From contig JANEZZ010002682.1 of assembly GCA_026122225.1 (NCBI GenBank), forward strand, positions 992,001-1,056,000: DNA of 64,000 nt. Reading direction: 5' to 3'. The position numbers and the translations under genes are program-made. Positions 11,099-23,600 of this stretch are shown here, piece by piece; position 1 is the stretch's first letter, and each line of letters opens with the position of its first letter. The stretch is from Heloderma charlesbogerti (lineage: Eukaryota > Chordata > Lepidosauria > Squamata > Helodermatidae). The notes below the pieces were generated by a model, which saw only the letters and a list, made by a program, of their open reading frames with translations, had not been told where the DNA came from and did not search any database.

Positions 11099-11579
11099 CG
11101 TGCCCAGGATCAGGCTGCCCAGAATGCGTGTGAGTGTCAGGCTTATGTCACCGGGGTTGAAGAGATTTCTCGCAATGCTAAATCCAAGCACTTTCCAAGC
11201 TAAATGTAATGCAGTGCTCTTGTACCGAACAAGAACAAAACATAAAATGCACACATCTCCGCAAACTAAAAGAAACAGGTAACGATCTCGCTTCCACAGT
11301 GCCACACCCTAAGCAGCGTCACTGGAATCACAGTTGCCAGCTCCTGACACAGAGTGCCTGCTGCCTCAAGAGCCACTCAGCCACTGCACAGGGTGACGTC
11401 TCCTGCCCCAGGACCACAACAATCCATTCGACAATCCCGCATCTTGGGGAAGGAGGAGGGGTTATGCTATTTCCAGGGGGAAGGAGGAAATCCAGCCCAC
11501 GCTTTTCAGAACACTGCAGGGCTGGGGAGCAACTCTGACAGCTTTAAAAGGGGATCAGGCAGATTCAAGGAGGATACAG

Positions 11580-11800
11580 CTATCAGTGGCTACCAGTCGT
11601 GATGGTTTATATGCCACCTCCAGTATCAGAGGCAGCCTCTGAACACTAGCTGCAGGGGAACATGAGTGGGCGGTGCTGTGTCCCTCGTGTCCTCCTTGTG
11701 GGCTCCTCCTCTGGGCATTCAGTTGGCCACTGCGGGGACAGAATGTTGGACAAGGGAAGCCTCTGGTTTGATCCAGCAAGGCTGCTCTTAAGTCAGGTGT
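11580..11800 (+). repeat. Interspersed repeat, unclassified (GGATCCAGCAGGGC family)
   Basis: Shares CTCCAGTATCAGAGGCAGCC, GGGGAACATGAGTGGG, ACAGAATGTTGGAC and TTTGATCCAGCAAGG with a long dispersed reptile repeat. Shorter pieces occur at 29,025-29,085, 51,225-51,295 and 54,185-54,265. Confidence 0.6.
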
Positions 11801-12265
11801 CCTTTTCCATGTTTTCAAATGCTTCCCCAAAGAAGGAAAAGGTTGCATTGCTACTTGCACAAGAGTGTGACTACAGAAGCAGGATTCACCAGGAAGCCTG
11901 CTCAAAGTGACCTGAGAAAGTTGGAATTTCTGCAGACAGCAGACGACGACAGTGTGGAGAAGGCTGCATAGTGCCGGCATCTGTCATGCCCAAGGAGCAG
12001 CAGGAGGGTTCGGGGAGGGAACAAAGAGTTGGCATTATGCCTGTCTGTCTGTCCTCTTGGAAATATGCAGCCATTTAAGAAACAGCCACGAGCTGGAGCC
12101 CAAAGGAGCAAGAGGGAGCAGCCCCGGAGTATTCATCCCTCTGGCAAAGTTCTCATCTCTCCAGATCAAACACAATTTGAGGAATAAAAGTTAGGAAACA
12201 AGTCTGATTCACAGTAAAAGTTTGATTCACAGCCGCCTGATGACATTTGTTCAGTCATTCATTCA

Positions 12266-12269
<4 letters not shown>

Positions 12270-12318
<49 letters not shown>

Positions 12319-12319
12319 T
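12270..12319. repeat. (TC)n(AC)n compound microsatellite
   Basis: ATTC repeats lead into about 13 TC units and then about 12 AC units. Confidence 0.95.
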
Positions 12320-13664
12320 TCGCTACTCTAAAAGAGAAATCAGCTGTATCAAGTTGAAAAAGGGCTGAAAACAGGAAGGGGTTACCTGTGCTGTATTTGC
12401 ACTGTAATCTTATAAAATTCACAGATAGTTATAACAGGGCTGCTTTGTTTGATCAATTAATGGGCTAAATTAAATCAATTGGGGGAAAAAACACACCTTT
12501 TGACAGGTAAAAACAGTGCACTAATTAATCAGGAAGCAGGGAAATATATATTAATGCCAGTACTTCTAAAAACGACAGATGGCAAACACCATCTTAAGAG
12601 GCATTTCCCCATTCTCTCAGATGCACCATTTTGAATTGCCTCTTCTACGACAACACCTGGGATGACACGCGTAGACATAATTGAAAAAAGTGTGCTTTCC
12701 TCCTTCAGAACAACTGGTTCACTCGTAGGCAAATTTAATCAGTTAAACCAGCTAGCCCAAATATGATCAATTGACAAAAGTCTCTTTAAATCGAGTGAAA
12801 GCCCTAATTACAAGACAGCTTAGTAGCAAATATTTGAGACACTGAAGGAAGATGTAGATACATTGCCCCTGGTCCATCCCTGAACTGTTCTTTCAGGGAT
12901 CAGGAGCAGGCTATGGCTTCCCACCCACATCCACCCTGAAAGCTCCTCTTGTGTGCAAATTCCCTCTGCTGGCCTTAACTGTGATTAAGGCTTATGTCAG
13001 CACCTTGGCTAAGTTAACAAGAGGATGAAACGATCCCGACTGGGAACATTCGGGTTGAACAGGGTGGTAATAAGAAGTGGCTCTTCAGATAGCTTAAACC
13101 TGTCATATTTTTAGGACAATTTTCCTAACGTTACAAAACAAACCCACATCTCATCTGTGGCACCAACCACGTCAACGGTTTGTGTAGAGTTTCAATCAGG
13201 AGCTTTGCAGCACAGGTTTGTAAACTGCCACTGCTCATCTGCGGCGAGTAAGTATCCACTGTGGGTGACCAGGCAGGGAAATTTTGTTTGGAAAGGTCAG
13301 TCTTTTTCTCTCATGCCATCAGCTTGCATATAGGCAATATAGGCATGTGTGGGCAGGCAGGCTACTGAGATTTTGTTTGAGGGCTAGCAACTGCTGCAGA
13401 CTTATTTGCAAGACTGTTTACAACACGCAAGAACAGCCAGCCTTGAGGTCTCTCTGTTTAAGGAGAAATTAAGCCCAATTCAAAATAAATGCTCTTCACG
13501 CTTCTGCCAAAATGTCTTGATTTAGCCACTGGAAGTGGTGGAAGGGGGTGGGGGGGTGGGGGAGAGAAACATTAGCTACTGAAATGCTACAAAACTAAGG
13601 CTGATCCTATACTAATAAAATCAACCCCAACCGAAAAGAGAGCTGGCCCAAGACTATTAATTTA

Positions 13665-13757
13665 CAGCACAATCCTATGCACGTAATTCAGAAGTAAGTC
13701 CCACTGAAGTCAGTGGAGCTTACTCCCAGGTAAGGGTGCATAGTACTGCAGCCTAAA
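13665..13757 (+). repeat. CATTGAGTTCAATGGG-family repeat, fullest copy
   Basis: Begins CACAATCCTATGCACG, has AGTAAGTCCCACTGAAG and GGAGCTTACTCCCAGGTAAG, and ends GTGCATAGTACTGCAGCC. The two halves are imperfect inverted repeats. Confidence 0.7.
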
Positions 13758-14515
13758 CACCTTTAGGGTGCTTTTGTACCATTGAGAAGATGTTCTGTTT
13801 TCCCCTTTGGTTTGGTATTTCCCATTCTAGTCTTGGTCGGGATCCATAGGGCTACTTCTGGCACACCTGAATGCTTGTGAGCATTTGTTGGCTGGGGTGG
13901 TGGTGACTATTTTCCTTTAGAGAAGCAGCCCCCTTCCCGACTCCCCTTCCCAACGCCGTTTCACAAATTGCTATGGTGGAAGGAGGGGATCTGCCGCTCC
14001 AACCCACAGCTGACTATCATGTCAATACCCTGTTCTTTGGATCCTGACTGTCAGCTTGTGCTGACAGATTAGGAGACCCCAAACGCAGAAAGAACATACA
14101 AATAAGAAGCATCTTACATCTCATAAAAGCCGGGAGCGCATTTCCCGTTGAACGCATGGGTCCTTGTGGCACCTCTCCATCTCTCACCAACTCTCGGTGC
14201 CTGAGGTCAGGGTGCAGAAAACATGAGCCCTGCATATATTTCTATATGTTGCATTGAAGGAGCGCATCTATTGCTGGGTGCAGGTCTCTCGCCCTGCGTA
14301 TTTACCTGAGTTGGCTTTCCCGTTTGACCAAACCCAAGCGCAGCACCAAAGAACTGTCCCTTGGCTACTTTCCTCCCTCCCACCAACGTCTCTCTCAGCC
14401 TGATGCCAAGGTCCTGCGTGTGCTGGAAGGTGAATCAACCACAAGCTGGTGTCTAGGGCTTTATAAGGCTTGGATGTTCGCCGTGGCTTGAGGAGGTCAC
14501 ACTGCTTGTCTTTGG

Positions 14516-14637
14516 TTAGGTTTCTCCGGCTTTTTTGTTGAGCTTACTCACTTCCTTGGTGGCTTGTTCTGGCAAGCGTGACGGGTCGGAGAGAATGGAG
14601 GTGGTTATACTCAACTGCCGAAGGGTGTTCAACACCA
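14516..14637 (-). CDS. MLXIP: MLXIP exon 17: terminal coding exon and stop
   Basis: Residues 771-810: MVLNTLRQLSITTSILSD, then PSRLPEQATKEVSKLNKK and AGET, stop TAA at 14,518-14,516. Acceptor CCATTCCAG. The tail has the length and shape of mammalian MLXIP; MLXIPL ends differently. Confidence 0.96.
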
Positions 14638-17600
14638 CTGGAATGGAGGATGAGGAGAGACACAAAGAGAGCTGGTTACTTTGATTGCCATAAGGAGTCA
14701 CATAAGCTCAAATTTGCTCGCAGTAGGATTTCAGCGAGGACACCGCAGAGGTACAGGTGAAAGGTACAATGGCAATGCTGGCTGAGAACTGTGGGAGTTG
14801 CAGTCCAACACATTTGGGGAAGGCTGTAATAAACAATGCTTTTTCCCAGCCTTCCCCAATCTGGTGCCCTCCAGATGTGTTGGAGGGCAACTCCCAGAAT
14901 CCCCCAGCGAGCTATGTACAAGATCTTCCACTTTCAAACAAATCATAGTTAAGGTTAACCACAGCTTGGCCACTCCAGAGTAAGAGTGGGGGGGTGAGGT
15001 GGAGGAGTGCCTGAGCCGTGCTCCTGTCATGATAAACCATGATTTGTTGTGACGTCTGAACAAAGACAATGAGAAAGAATGTGGAAAACCTATATGTTAA
15101 AGGACATTGACGTATTTAAATTCTGAGCCCATTTAATCATATATCTACACTTGTTCCCATTCACACTTCACAATGTTAGTAGTAATGTGGGTACTGATGA
15201 TATATCTCGTGGTTTCACAGGGCTACACTTTGCTAGCTCCAGTAATGCAGCAATATCTGTTCCTACAGGGTCCCAGAATTCACATACTTTGGAAAAATCA
15301 TGTCCACTGCACCCTGGGACAAATCACTCAAATTTATTTTTGCAGTCTGAAAGCAATTCCCATTCCCCCACCAATCTGGGAGAAAGCTGTGGACACGCGA
15401 GCCATTTCACCTGCCTCTTGCTTTGTGTTGCCTCCAGGGTCACTGTACCATTCACCTCTCACCATAGCCAGACGAGCCAACTTGTTTCCTTCGCCCCTTT
15501 TTTCCTTGCCCGCCTCATTTGTCATGCCCACCAGGAGAAAGGCCAATTTGCAAAGTCGACAAGATTGCAGAGTTCAAGCTGAATCCTGCCCCCTCCCGCC
15601 CAGTGAAGATGGATCCTTGACCTAAACTCCTCTTAGGTGCAAGCTGCCACTGTGAAGTTCCGAAAGGACATCTGCAAATATCCCCTTGGAACAAGCCTCC
15701 ACTTACTTGGCCTCAGGACGGGCAGAGAGCAACGCTGATCCACCCATGCCAGCGCCGTTTGGTGCAGCTCCTCTAAGCTGGTGGTGGACACCATCCCGTT
15801 AAATGTTTCAAACAAGGGTTTAATGATGATGCTGAACTGCATGGTGATTGATAGTTAAGGGGGAAACTACATATGCATGGAGGTTTTGCAGGGGTAACAA
15901 GAGGAAGACATAACAGGGACCGTTCTAGAGCGCTTCATGCCTCTGGGGAAAGGGGCAGAAATGGTTGCTGTCTGCAGAAAGGAGATTAAAATGGGGCAAT
16001 GTCTGATCTGTATAGAACCCCTAAAGCTTGCATGTTTTCAGGACATTCCCCAGAACCGTGATAACTAGGACGAGCTCTTTATCAAAAACAAAACCCTCGG
16101 GATTCTGCAGAAGCTGCCGAGTTTGGGATCAGAGGCTACTTGGTTCTCTTTCCAATGTGTGCTGTCCCTGTGGCTTCACTGCTTCCTATTTGCCATTCTG
16201 GAAAGGTCTTCACGTCATGCAGAATTGAACTCATGGAATTCACTGCTATAGGATATAGTGTGGACCACAGACAGCTTTTAGAAAGAGTCAAGCGAGTTCA
16301 TGAAGGGCAAAGCGATCAAGCGATGGCGGCCAAGTGGAGCCTCCACATAAAGGGGCAGCAGATGTGGGGCCAAACGAACAAGGATGGCCGCCACTCGCAT
16401 CGCCCTGCTTGCGCCACTTTGCATCGCCCTGCTAGCATGGCGCTCAGCTGCCCACTGAATGCTGAGCTTGGTGGAGTCTTGGGCCAATCCAGCAAGGCAG
16501 TCCCTAGGTTGTTTTACGACAGAGCACACAGAGAACTGTGGGATTTTTAGCAAGCCTTGATTCTGCTGTCCCAGCAGCCAGGGCCAGCCAAGTAGAGCCA
16601 GCAGAAGGAACAGTGTCTTGGGGCAACAGAAACCAAGAGGTGCCAGCCAAGGGCAGCAATACACTCTGAGCCAGCCCTCCACATAGCATACATTCACGGT
16701 CACGCTGCTAACACAAGTTTAGCCAGCATATGGAATGTGACAGAAGTGAGGCCTTAAAACAAAAAGAAAAGAAAAACGCTCCGTTCCTGTCAGAGCTGCC
16801 TCTGATATACATCACAGGAAATGAGCAGTTATCATCTTAGTTGAAGCCTGGAGAATCCCCTCCCATCTCTTCACCATATCACAAGGCATCAAGGCTTTGG
16901 ATGAGTTGGTTCTCTCATTGACGCAACAAAATCCTCTTGAACTTCCAAGGGAATTCTAAACCTAGAGAGCGCTATGCATCAGGCTTGTCTCGAGGGTAAT
17001 TTCTGGATGATGCAAGCGGCTTTCGTTTCCAGGATGGGTCCCCACCCACCCATCCCGGATGCTACCGGCCTACGTCCGTTTCCATTTTTCACTGGGAAAT
17101 AACCTATAGCTGCCCTTGAGAGGCGTAATACACCTCCAAAGCTGGAAGTCTGGCTGGTCCAAGGACTGCGTGTCTGCGCACATGCGCATGATGGGGCAAC
17201 CTGGCTGTACAGCTCACAATTCAGTTGCGAATCCCCAAACCAAAACGTAACTGCATTCTTGGGAAAGTGCCCCCCATTCCAAATGATGCATGACACCTGG
17301 GCGCCAGCAGCAAGCCAGAATGCCGGGCTAGATGGATCCCGGCCTGATGCAACAAGGCAGCTCTCATACTCTTACATCATGCTAAGGGGGGGCTTTTAGC
17401 TCACTGGGAGGGGGCATAGGCTTTGTATGCAGAGGTCCTGAGTTCAGTCTCTGGCAGCTACGGTTAAAGGGCCTCGGGCGCTGGAAAAGACACTGAAGGA
17501 ACTGCTGCCAGTCAGTGTTGACAATACTGGGCTAGATGGACCATGGTCTGACTCAGGATAAGGCAGCTTCATTTGTTGCTAATACTGAGACAGATGAAGC

Positions 17601-20600
17601 AAGGGTCTGACCCAGGAGAAGGCAACTTCAGATAGGTTAGACCAGGGGTGGGCAGCAGATACATCTCCAGAGGTTTTCAGCTTCAGCTCCCAGAAGCCCC
17701 TGCCAGCATGATCAATGGTCAGGAATGCTGGAAGATGAAGTCCAAAACATCTGGGGATGTACCTTCTGCCCACCCCTGGGCTAAACTGTTGGCCTCAGAT
17801 AGGTTTAGGGATGTTAGAGAATTCCGCCATGGACTCCAGTGACCCCCGGAGTCTGTGGCGGAACGGAGCAATCCCCCCCGCCACCCCGCGGAATTGTGCT
17901 GGGACGGACCCTACCTGGTGTCGGCCGTCCAGTCTGTCTGCTGCCCCTGGTCTGCAGCCGCGAATGGCTGCCCTGGTCTGCGGCCGCCATTTGCGTCCCT
18001 GCGTTAACCGTGATAGGCTATGTAAGTATTTACTTACGTAGCCTATCACGGCAAAACCAGGGATGCAAATGGTGGCCGCTACGCCATTTGTGTCCCTGCC
18101 TTTTGCCGTGATACGTAGATATACGTATAAATATATACGTAGCCTATCACGGCTAACGCAGGGACGCAAATGGCAGCCGCTATGCCATTTGCGTCCCTGC
18201 GTTAGCCATGATAGGCTACATATATATTTACACAGCCTATCACAAAAAGAGCAGGGACACAAATGGCGTAGTGGCTGCCAGATCTTGAGGATCCGTCTTG
18301 AGGATGGAGCCTAAGCCTCCGTGGGCCAGATGGGGAATCTCTGTGGGCCAGATTAGCATGTGGACCAGAGGTTCCTCATCCCTGGCTTAGGGGAACCCTG
18401 AGCACCTCTGTATTCTCTTCTCTCAACCAGTTTTCCAGGAGTCCTGACTAGGCCAGGAAAAGTCATCTCAACCTGTCTCGCTTCAAGCAGTGCAATACAA
18501 GTGGCTTCACTGGAGCAGGAGTGTCAACTTAATCCATTCTTCCTCATTTACAGGAGGAATTCAGAACTTGCCTACTGAAATGACTCGATCAGTTGGCAGG
18601 TGGGTTTTGGAGGACTGTGCAGATAAGAACTCCGTATCAGATGCCCTGCATGTCACTGCTGATGCTTGCAGAAACCCTGATTGCCAACTCTCAAGCTTTG
18701 CCACCCGTGTGAAGAGCCCGGCCCGCCACTTGAGTACCCGCATAGTGCATTCCTACTGCCCCTGAAGGGCCAAAGCCATAACTGGGATTAGGGAGCATGA
18801 GCTAAGCCAATGTAAATTCATCACTTCTATGGGATGAAATACTGCAGCCATCAGAGCATCCTGGGGGAGAGGGTGTTGAACAGAACACCCAGCAAAGCAA
18901 ACACTTCACTCCACTTGAAATGGAATGCTTTTCCTGCCTCGTTTCCATACACTAGAAAGGGATACAATCCAGAACTTCCAATTCTGCAGGGTCCTGCTTC
19001 TGACGTATTCCTCAAACATACTCCGCATCTGATCAAACCTCTGTCGCGTGATGGGAACCCCTGTAGCAGGGAGCTGTTGCTGACAAGAGCTGACGAACAA
19101 GAAAAGAAAAGAACTCAAAATATTCTCCTCCCCGAGATGGGCTAAGAAAAAGAGAGGCTTTTTCATTGCAAGGCTGAAGGGAAAAATAAAAACCAAATAA
19201 AAACCACAGAGAACAGCAGCTACTGAACACTAGGATGTTAAGAGAGATGCTTCGTTGTGTTCTCACCTCATCCGAATCACGCCTTTAAGTATGCCCAATT
19301 CCTCCATCCTGATCTATCCATTTAATACACATTGCCAAACCTAAAGACAGGCATCATGGCGCTTCTGGTTCTTGGACAACGTCTGGTACACGGCTGGAGC
19401 CAACCAGGTGATACGTATATGCCTGCTGAAACCATCCCCAAACAGTCCTAGTGACACTGAGCATTTCATCTTACAACTTTCAGGTGTACCACAGGTCAGC
19501 CTTCCCCAACCTGGTGCCCTCCAGATGTGTTAAGACTGCAACTGGCTGGGAATGATGGGAGTGGCAGTCCAACACATATGGAGAGCACCAGGTTGGGGAA
19601 GGCTAGTCTAGGGTTAAGTCGTATTTGTCTGGCTAGGAATTCCTGGATGGGAATCATAAATGCTGGACTAAATAGGTCTTTGCTCTAATCCCAAACAGAA
19701 GGAAGCACTGCTGCCTACAATACCTTGCACGTGATATTCATGTGCCTGAGAACATGCACTGGGAACCAGGTGAATTCCTGCAGAAACATGGCTGTTGGGA
19801 CTTCAACATGCCCCTGGCATTTCCTGAATTCCTGGTTTACTATTATTCTTCCTGGCTTTAGTGACTAGCAGCGTTTGGGCCTATAATGCACCAGACAGAC
19901 ACCCTGTATTGGCCCTGGGGACTTTCCCTTACTAGAGGGGAGGGAGAGGGAGAGGAAGCGCACATGGTAATGGGGCATTTAACCCTCACATGATGGTAGC
20001 ATTCAGCTCCTCAATTTCTTCCCGGAGGCGCTTGGCTTCATCTTGCATCTGGGATCTCTCCTGTTGCAGCTTGGCAATGTATTCCACTGTCTTCTGGAGT
20101 GTGAGGGCATGGCTGATCTGCAGCAGACACAAAAAGGCTCAAACTCAGCCCAGCAGACTTGAGACCCAGAGCAGTGGTTAAGAGTGCCAGACTGGGGATG
20201 AGTTCAAATTCCCACTCATCCGTGAAGCACCCTGGGTGAGCTCAGGCCACTCACTCACTCTCTCAGCCTAGCCTACCTCACAGGGTTGTTGTGAGGACAA
20301 AAACGGAAGAGGGGGGTAGAGAGAGAATTATGTACACTCCTTGGAGGAAGGGTGGGATAACAACAGGTTGCCCCTACAAAAGCTCAAGGCAAAGGAAGAA
20401 CTAAGCACCACTGATGGGTGTGTGTGTGTGTGTTGTGCAGGTGTGTGCATAAGGCATGTGCATATTATGATTCTATGAGAGTCCAAAAATCCTGTGAAAG
20501 GTAATACTGGACATAGTATTCTGCTTCCTGAGACTGACAGCTTTCATTTTTTTAAAAGATAACAAGTTTCTAGACCTTAAGGCTGCAATCATATGCTTGG

Positions 20601-23600
20601 AAGTATATGGCAAGGCCTGCTGAAATCCCAGAAAGCCAGAGTGGCTGAATCTGATCTTCAGTGGTTGGGGGCAGGGCCTCACTAGCCTGGACAGCTTGTG
20701 CCCTCCCCCTTGACTAGCCAAACTAGAAAAAAATGTAAAATTATAAAACTAGCAGAAATTCTTGCTAAATCAACACAAAAAATTATGCACTTTTGCTTAA
20801 TTTATACGGGTTGCTGGATGAAGCTGTTCTTCACATATGTCACGATGCCCTTGGACCTTCCATGTGCAGCAGAGGATTCTGACAGGACAAGGCACAGGCT
20901 ACTGTGCCTCAGAGGTTCGACAGTCAGTACTGCATTCAGGGCTTCCTTGTACAGAGGACACAGCCCTGCCATTGTCCTCTGGCCCAGAGGATGAGCCACC
21001 AAGGAGAACCTCCATCTGCCTGGCCTTGTGGAAATCTGAGGCTACAAATGTAGGAGAGGGCCCTTGAACAGTCCAGTGAGCTCCTCCAGTGGGGGCAGGG
21101 CTGCTCGCACTATAGGCCTTGTTAGCCTTTACTCCCTGCTGAGACAACATCCTCCCATTGTTACAGTAGGAGTTCCAGCCAGCAGGTCCATTTGGACCTA
21201 TCCAAGGCCCTACTTTCTTCCTGCCTCATTCTGACCGCCATCGGATGCTACCAGCTTCCCTTGCAAGCTACAAGGGAGCACAGAATGGCACAGTGTGGAA
21301 CTTCTAGTTTCAGCTTGGTGGGTGCCCCCCTCCGTGAGTGCAGAGGGGGGAGGAGAAATCCCGCTTGTGGATCCCCACCAAGCAACTTACTGATTTAGAG
21401 TTTGCTGACACCAAGCTGTTGAGGGTGCTAAAGCCGATCTTAATGTTAAACCTCCGTTTCTGCTCTGCTGAAATATGCTTCATCCTGCGATTCTGTACCA
21501 AAAGAAAGAAGTATTTGGTTCTTTTCAACGTTTTCATCATTTTTGCCTCATTGTCCTCATCAACAGAACAACAGAGGCTGAGTTCATGGGTCAGTGAAAT
21601 TTGGATCTTTTTCCTGCACTGGAGGAGGATATTCTTATATGGGTTGCTCCTCCCACTTGCTCTGATAGGCAGGAACATGCAAATTAACTGAGCTGCCCTC
21701 TCACATGGGAGAGCAGCCTACTTCCAGTTTCGTTTCCTGCCTCAGCTCCGAGGTCACTGGAGTAGCTCCTCAGACTCTCCAGCCCTTTATAGCTATAGTT
21801 TGCCTCACTTCCTTTCTCTTTCTTCCTTTTCTATCTACCTTCCATCTTTTAGAAACAAACAAATTTTCCTCTCTCCTTTTTAGAATTAGGAGTTTCCTAA
21901 TTGCAGCAGTGAGTAGGCCTGAGCCCACAATGCCTGGCTTCACCTCAGAGACAGACAGCACTGGAATGTCAGGGGACTCTTTTGTGGATCCTAGAGAAAG
22001 ATGTTGGACATAAAACGGCACATGCTGGACATGAAACGTGCAGTTAAGATCTACCTTAAAAGCACTAAAAATTTCCATGTCTCTGAATCTCTTTTCACTT
22101 CTTTTCAGCCTTTCCCCATGGGCGAGAAGGTATCCAAGTCAACGCTGGAGTGGTGGATTAAGGCCTGCATTTCCCTTTGTTATGATACTTCTGGTTCTCC
22201 GTGGCCTGGGGGGGTCTCCGCTCATTCTACATGGAGCGCAGCCTCCTCTGTTGCCTTTGGGACCAGTGCCCCCCTCGGTGACATTTGCAGGGCCGCAACA
22301 TGGACATCTGTGTCTTCCTTTGTGAGGTATTATAAGTTGGACACCTTTGCTTCATCCGAAGCAGCCCTCGGCTGGAAGGTGCTTCAACAGGTGCTTGCGG
22401 CTTTATTATTAGGGTTAGCAGCGACTTGCCCTCCCAGTTTAGGCACCACGGTTAGACATCCCATGTAAGGATATCCTGCCTGGCTGGCAGCAATCTGTCG
22501 CTGCTGGGTTTTTTCTTCTTAATTAGTTTTCTTCTTCTGAAGGTTTTTAATAATAAAGTCAGTGAAAATGTCAGAGGTTGAGACATCTTCCGTACCAGAA
22601 GTAGGCTGCTCTCCCATGTGAGAGGGCAGTTCAGTTCATTTGCGTGCTCCCGCCTATCGGAGTGAGTGGGAGGAGCAACCCATAGAAGGATATCCTCCAC
22701 CCACTGCAGAAAATGGATGTATCATGATAAGCACCAACGTTCCTTTTCCCGCTATAGTGGGGTGTCGCTGCAGTGCCAGGAAAGCCCCGTCCCCCCAAGG
22801 CAACACCACCTCCTTGGCACACGAGGACAAAGGACAGACCAAAGAGCTGAGGCCACGAGTGAGGTGAAGAAGGGCTGAACAATCTAAAAAGAGTAATGGG
22901 GGCAACAGAAAGGCCCAGAGTTTAGTGGTCCCAGGGTGAAGCCTTTGGAACAACCCCCTGGAGCCCATGCCTTACTGCAGCCTTCTCTGAGCTGGCTGGG
23001 GATGCTGGGGGATGTAATTCAAGACATCTGGATGGCACCCGCTTGGGGAAGGCTGCCTTACTGTAATCATGCCTCAGTATGTGCAACTGAAATCAACTCC
23101 TGCCTCTGTTTCTCTCCCGTTCCTCTGTAGTGCCTCCTTCGTGCAGAACTCTGGAAGGTAAGCTCCTGGAGGCAGGGACCCATCATCTCCTCCTCTCAGA
23201 AAGAACTGTATCTTCCTTGTACGTGGAGGGGGCCATATAAACAGCCAGCCTGCCCCAGGCCGTCACACACTGCAAACAGTTCATTCCACCAGGCCACTCA
23301 AACCACGGTGGGATCAATGAAGCCGTGGCAAAGGGCAGCCTTCTGCTGACCTGGTGCCCTCCAGGGGTGTCGAACTGCAAATCCCATCCCCCACAACCCG
23401 CTAGCTAGGGATGATGAGAGTTGTGGAGGGCGCCAGCCAACAAAGGGGCAAACACAAACCTTAAATGCAGCCATCTGAGGATTGGCTGCAGTTTTCCCTG
23501 AGCAGCTGTTGTGCGGGGACTGAGGGCTGAGGCTTTGTTCCGAAGGGCATGGCGAGACCTGCCCAGACAGCTGACCGTCCCGGCCTTCGAAAAACAGAAG

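Larger units (their letters stand above)
8900..14515 (-). other. Presumed MLXIP 3' UTR and flank
   Basis: About 5.6 kb after the MLXIP stop with no supportable coding exon. A long 3' UTR is known for MLXIP; the extent here is inferred only from distal poly(A) signals. It contains hAT-like and other interspersed repeats (10.9-11.1 kb, 11.6-11.8 kb, 13.7 kb), TC/AC microsatellites near 12.3 kb, and otherwise AT-rich unique-looking sequence. Confidence 0.4.

Noticed and set aside
17795..18262. 155-codon minus-strand frame with repeated SLSRLTQGRKW
   Set aside because: It is a translation of the nested palindromes; the peptide repeats mirror the hairpin modules on both strands.
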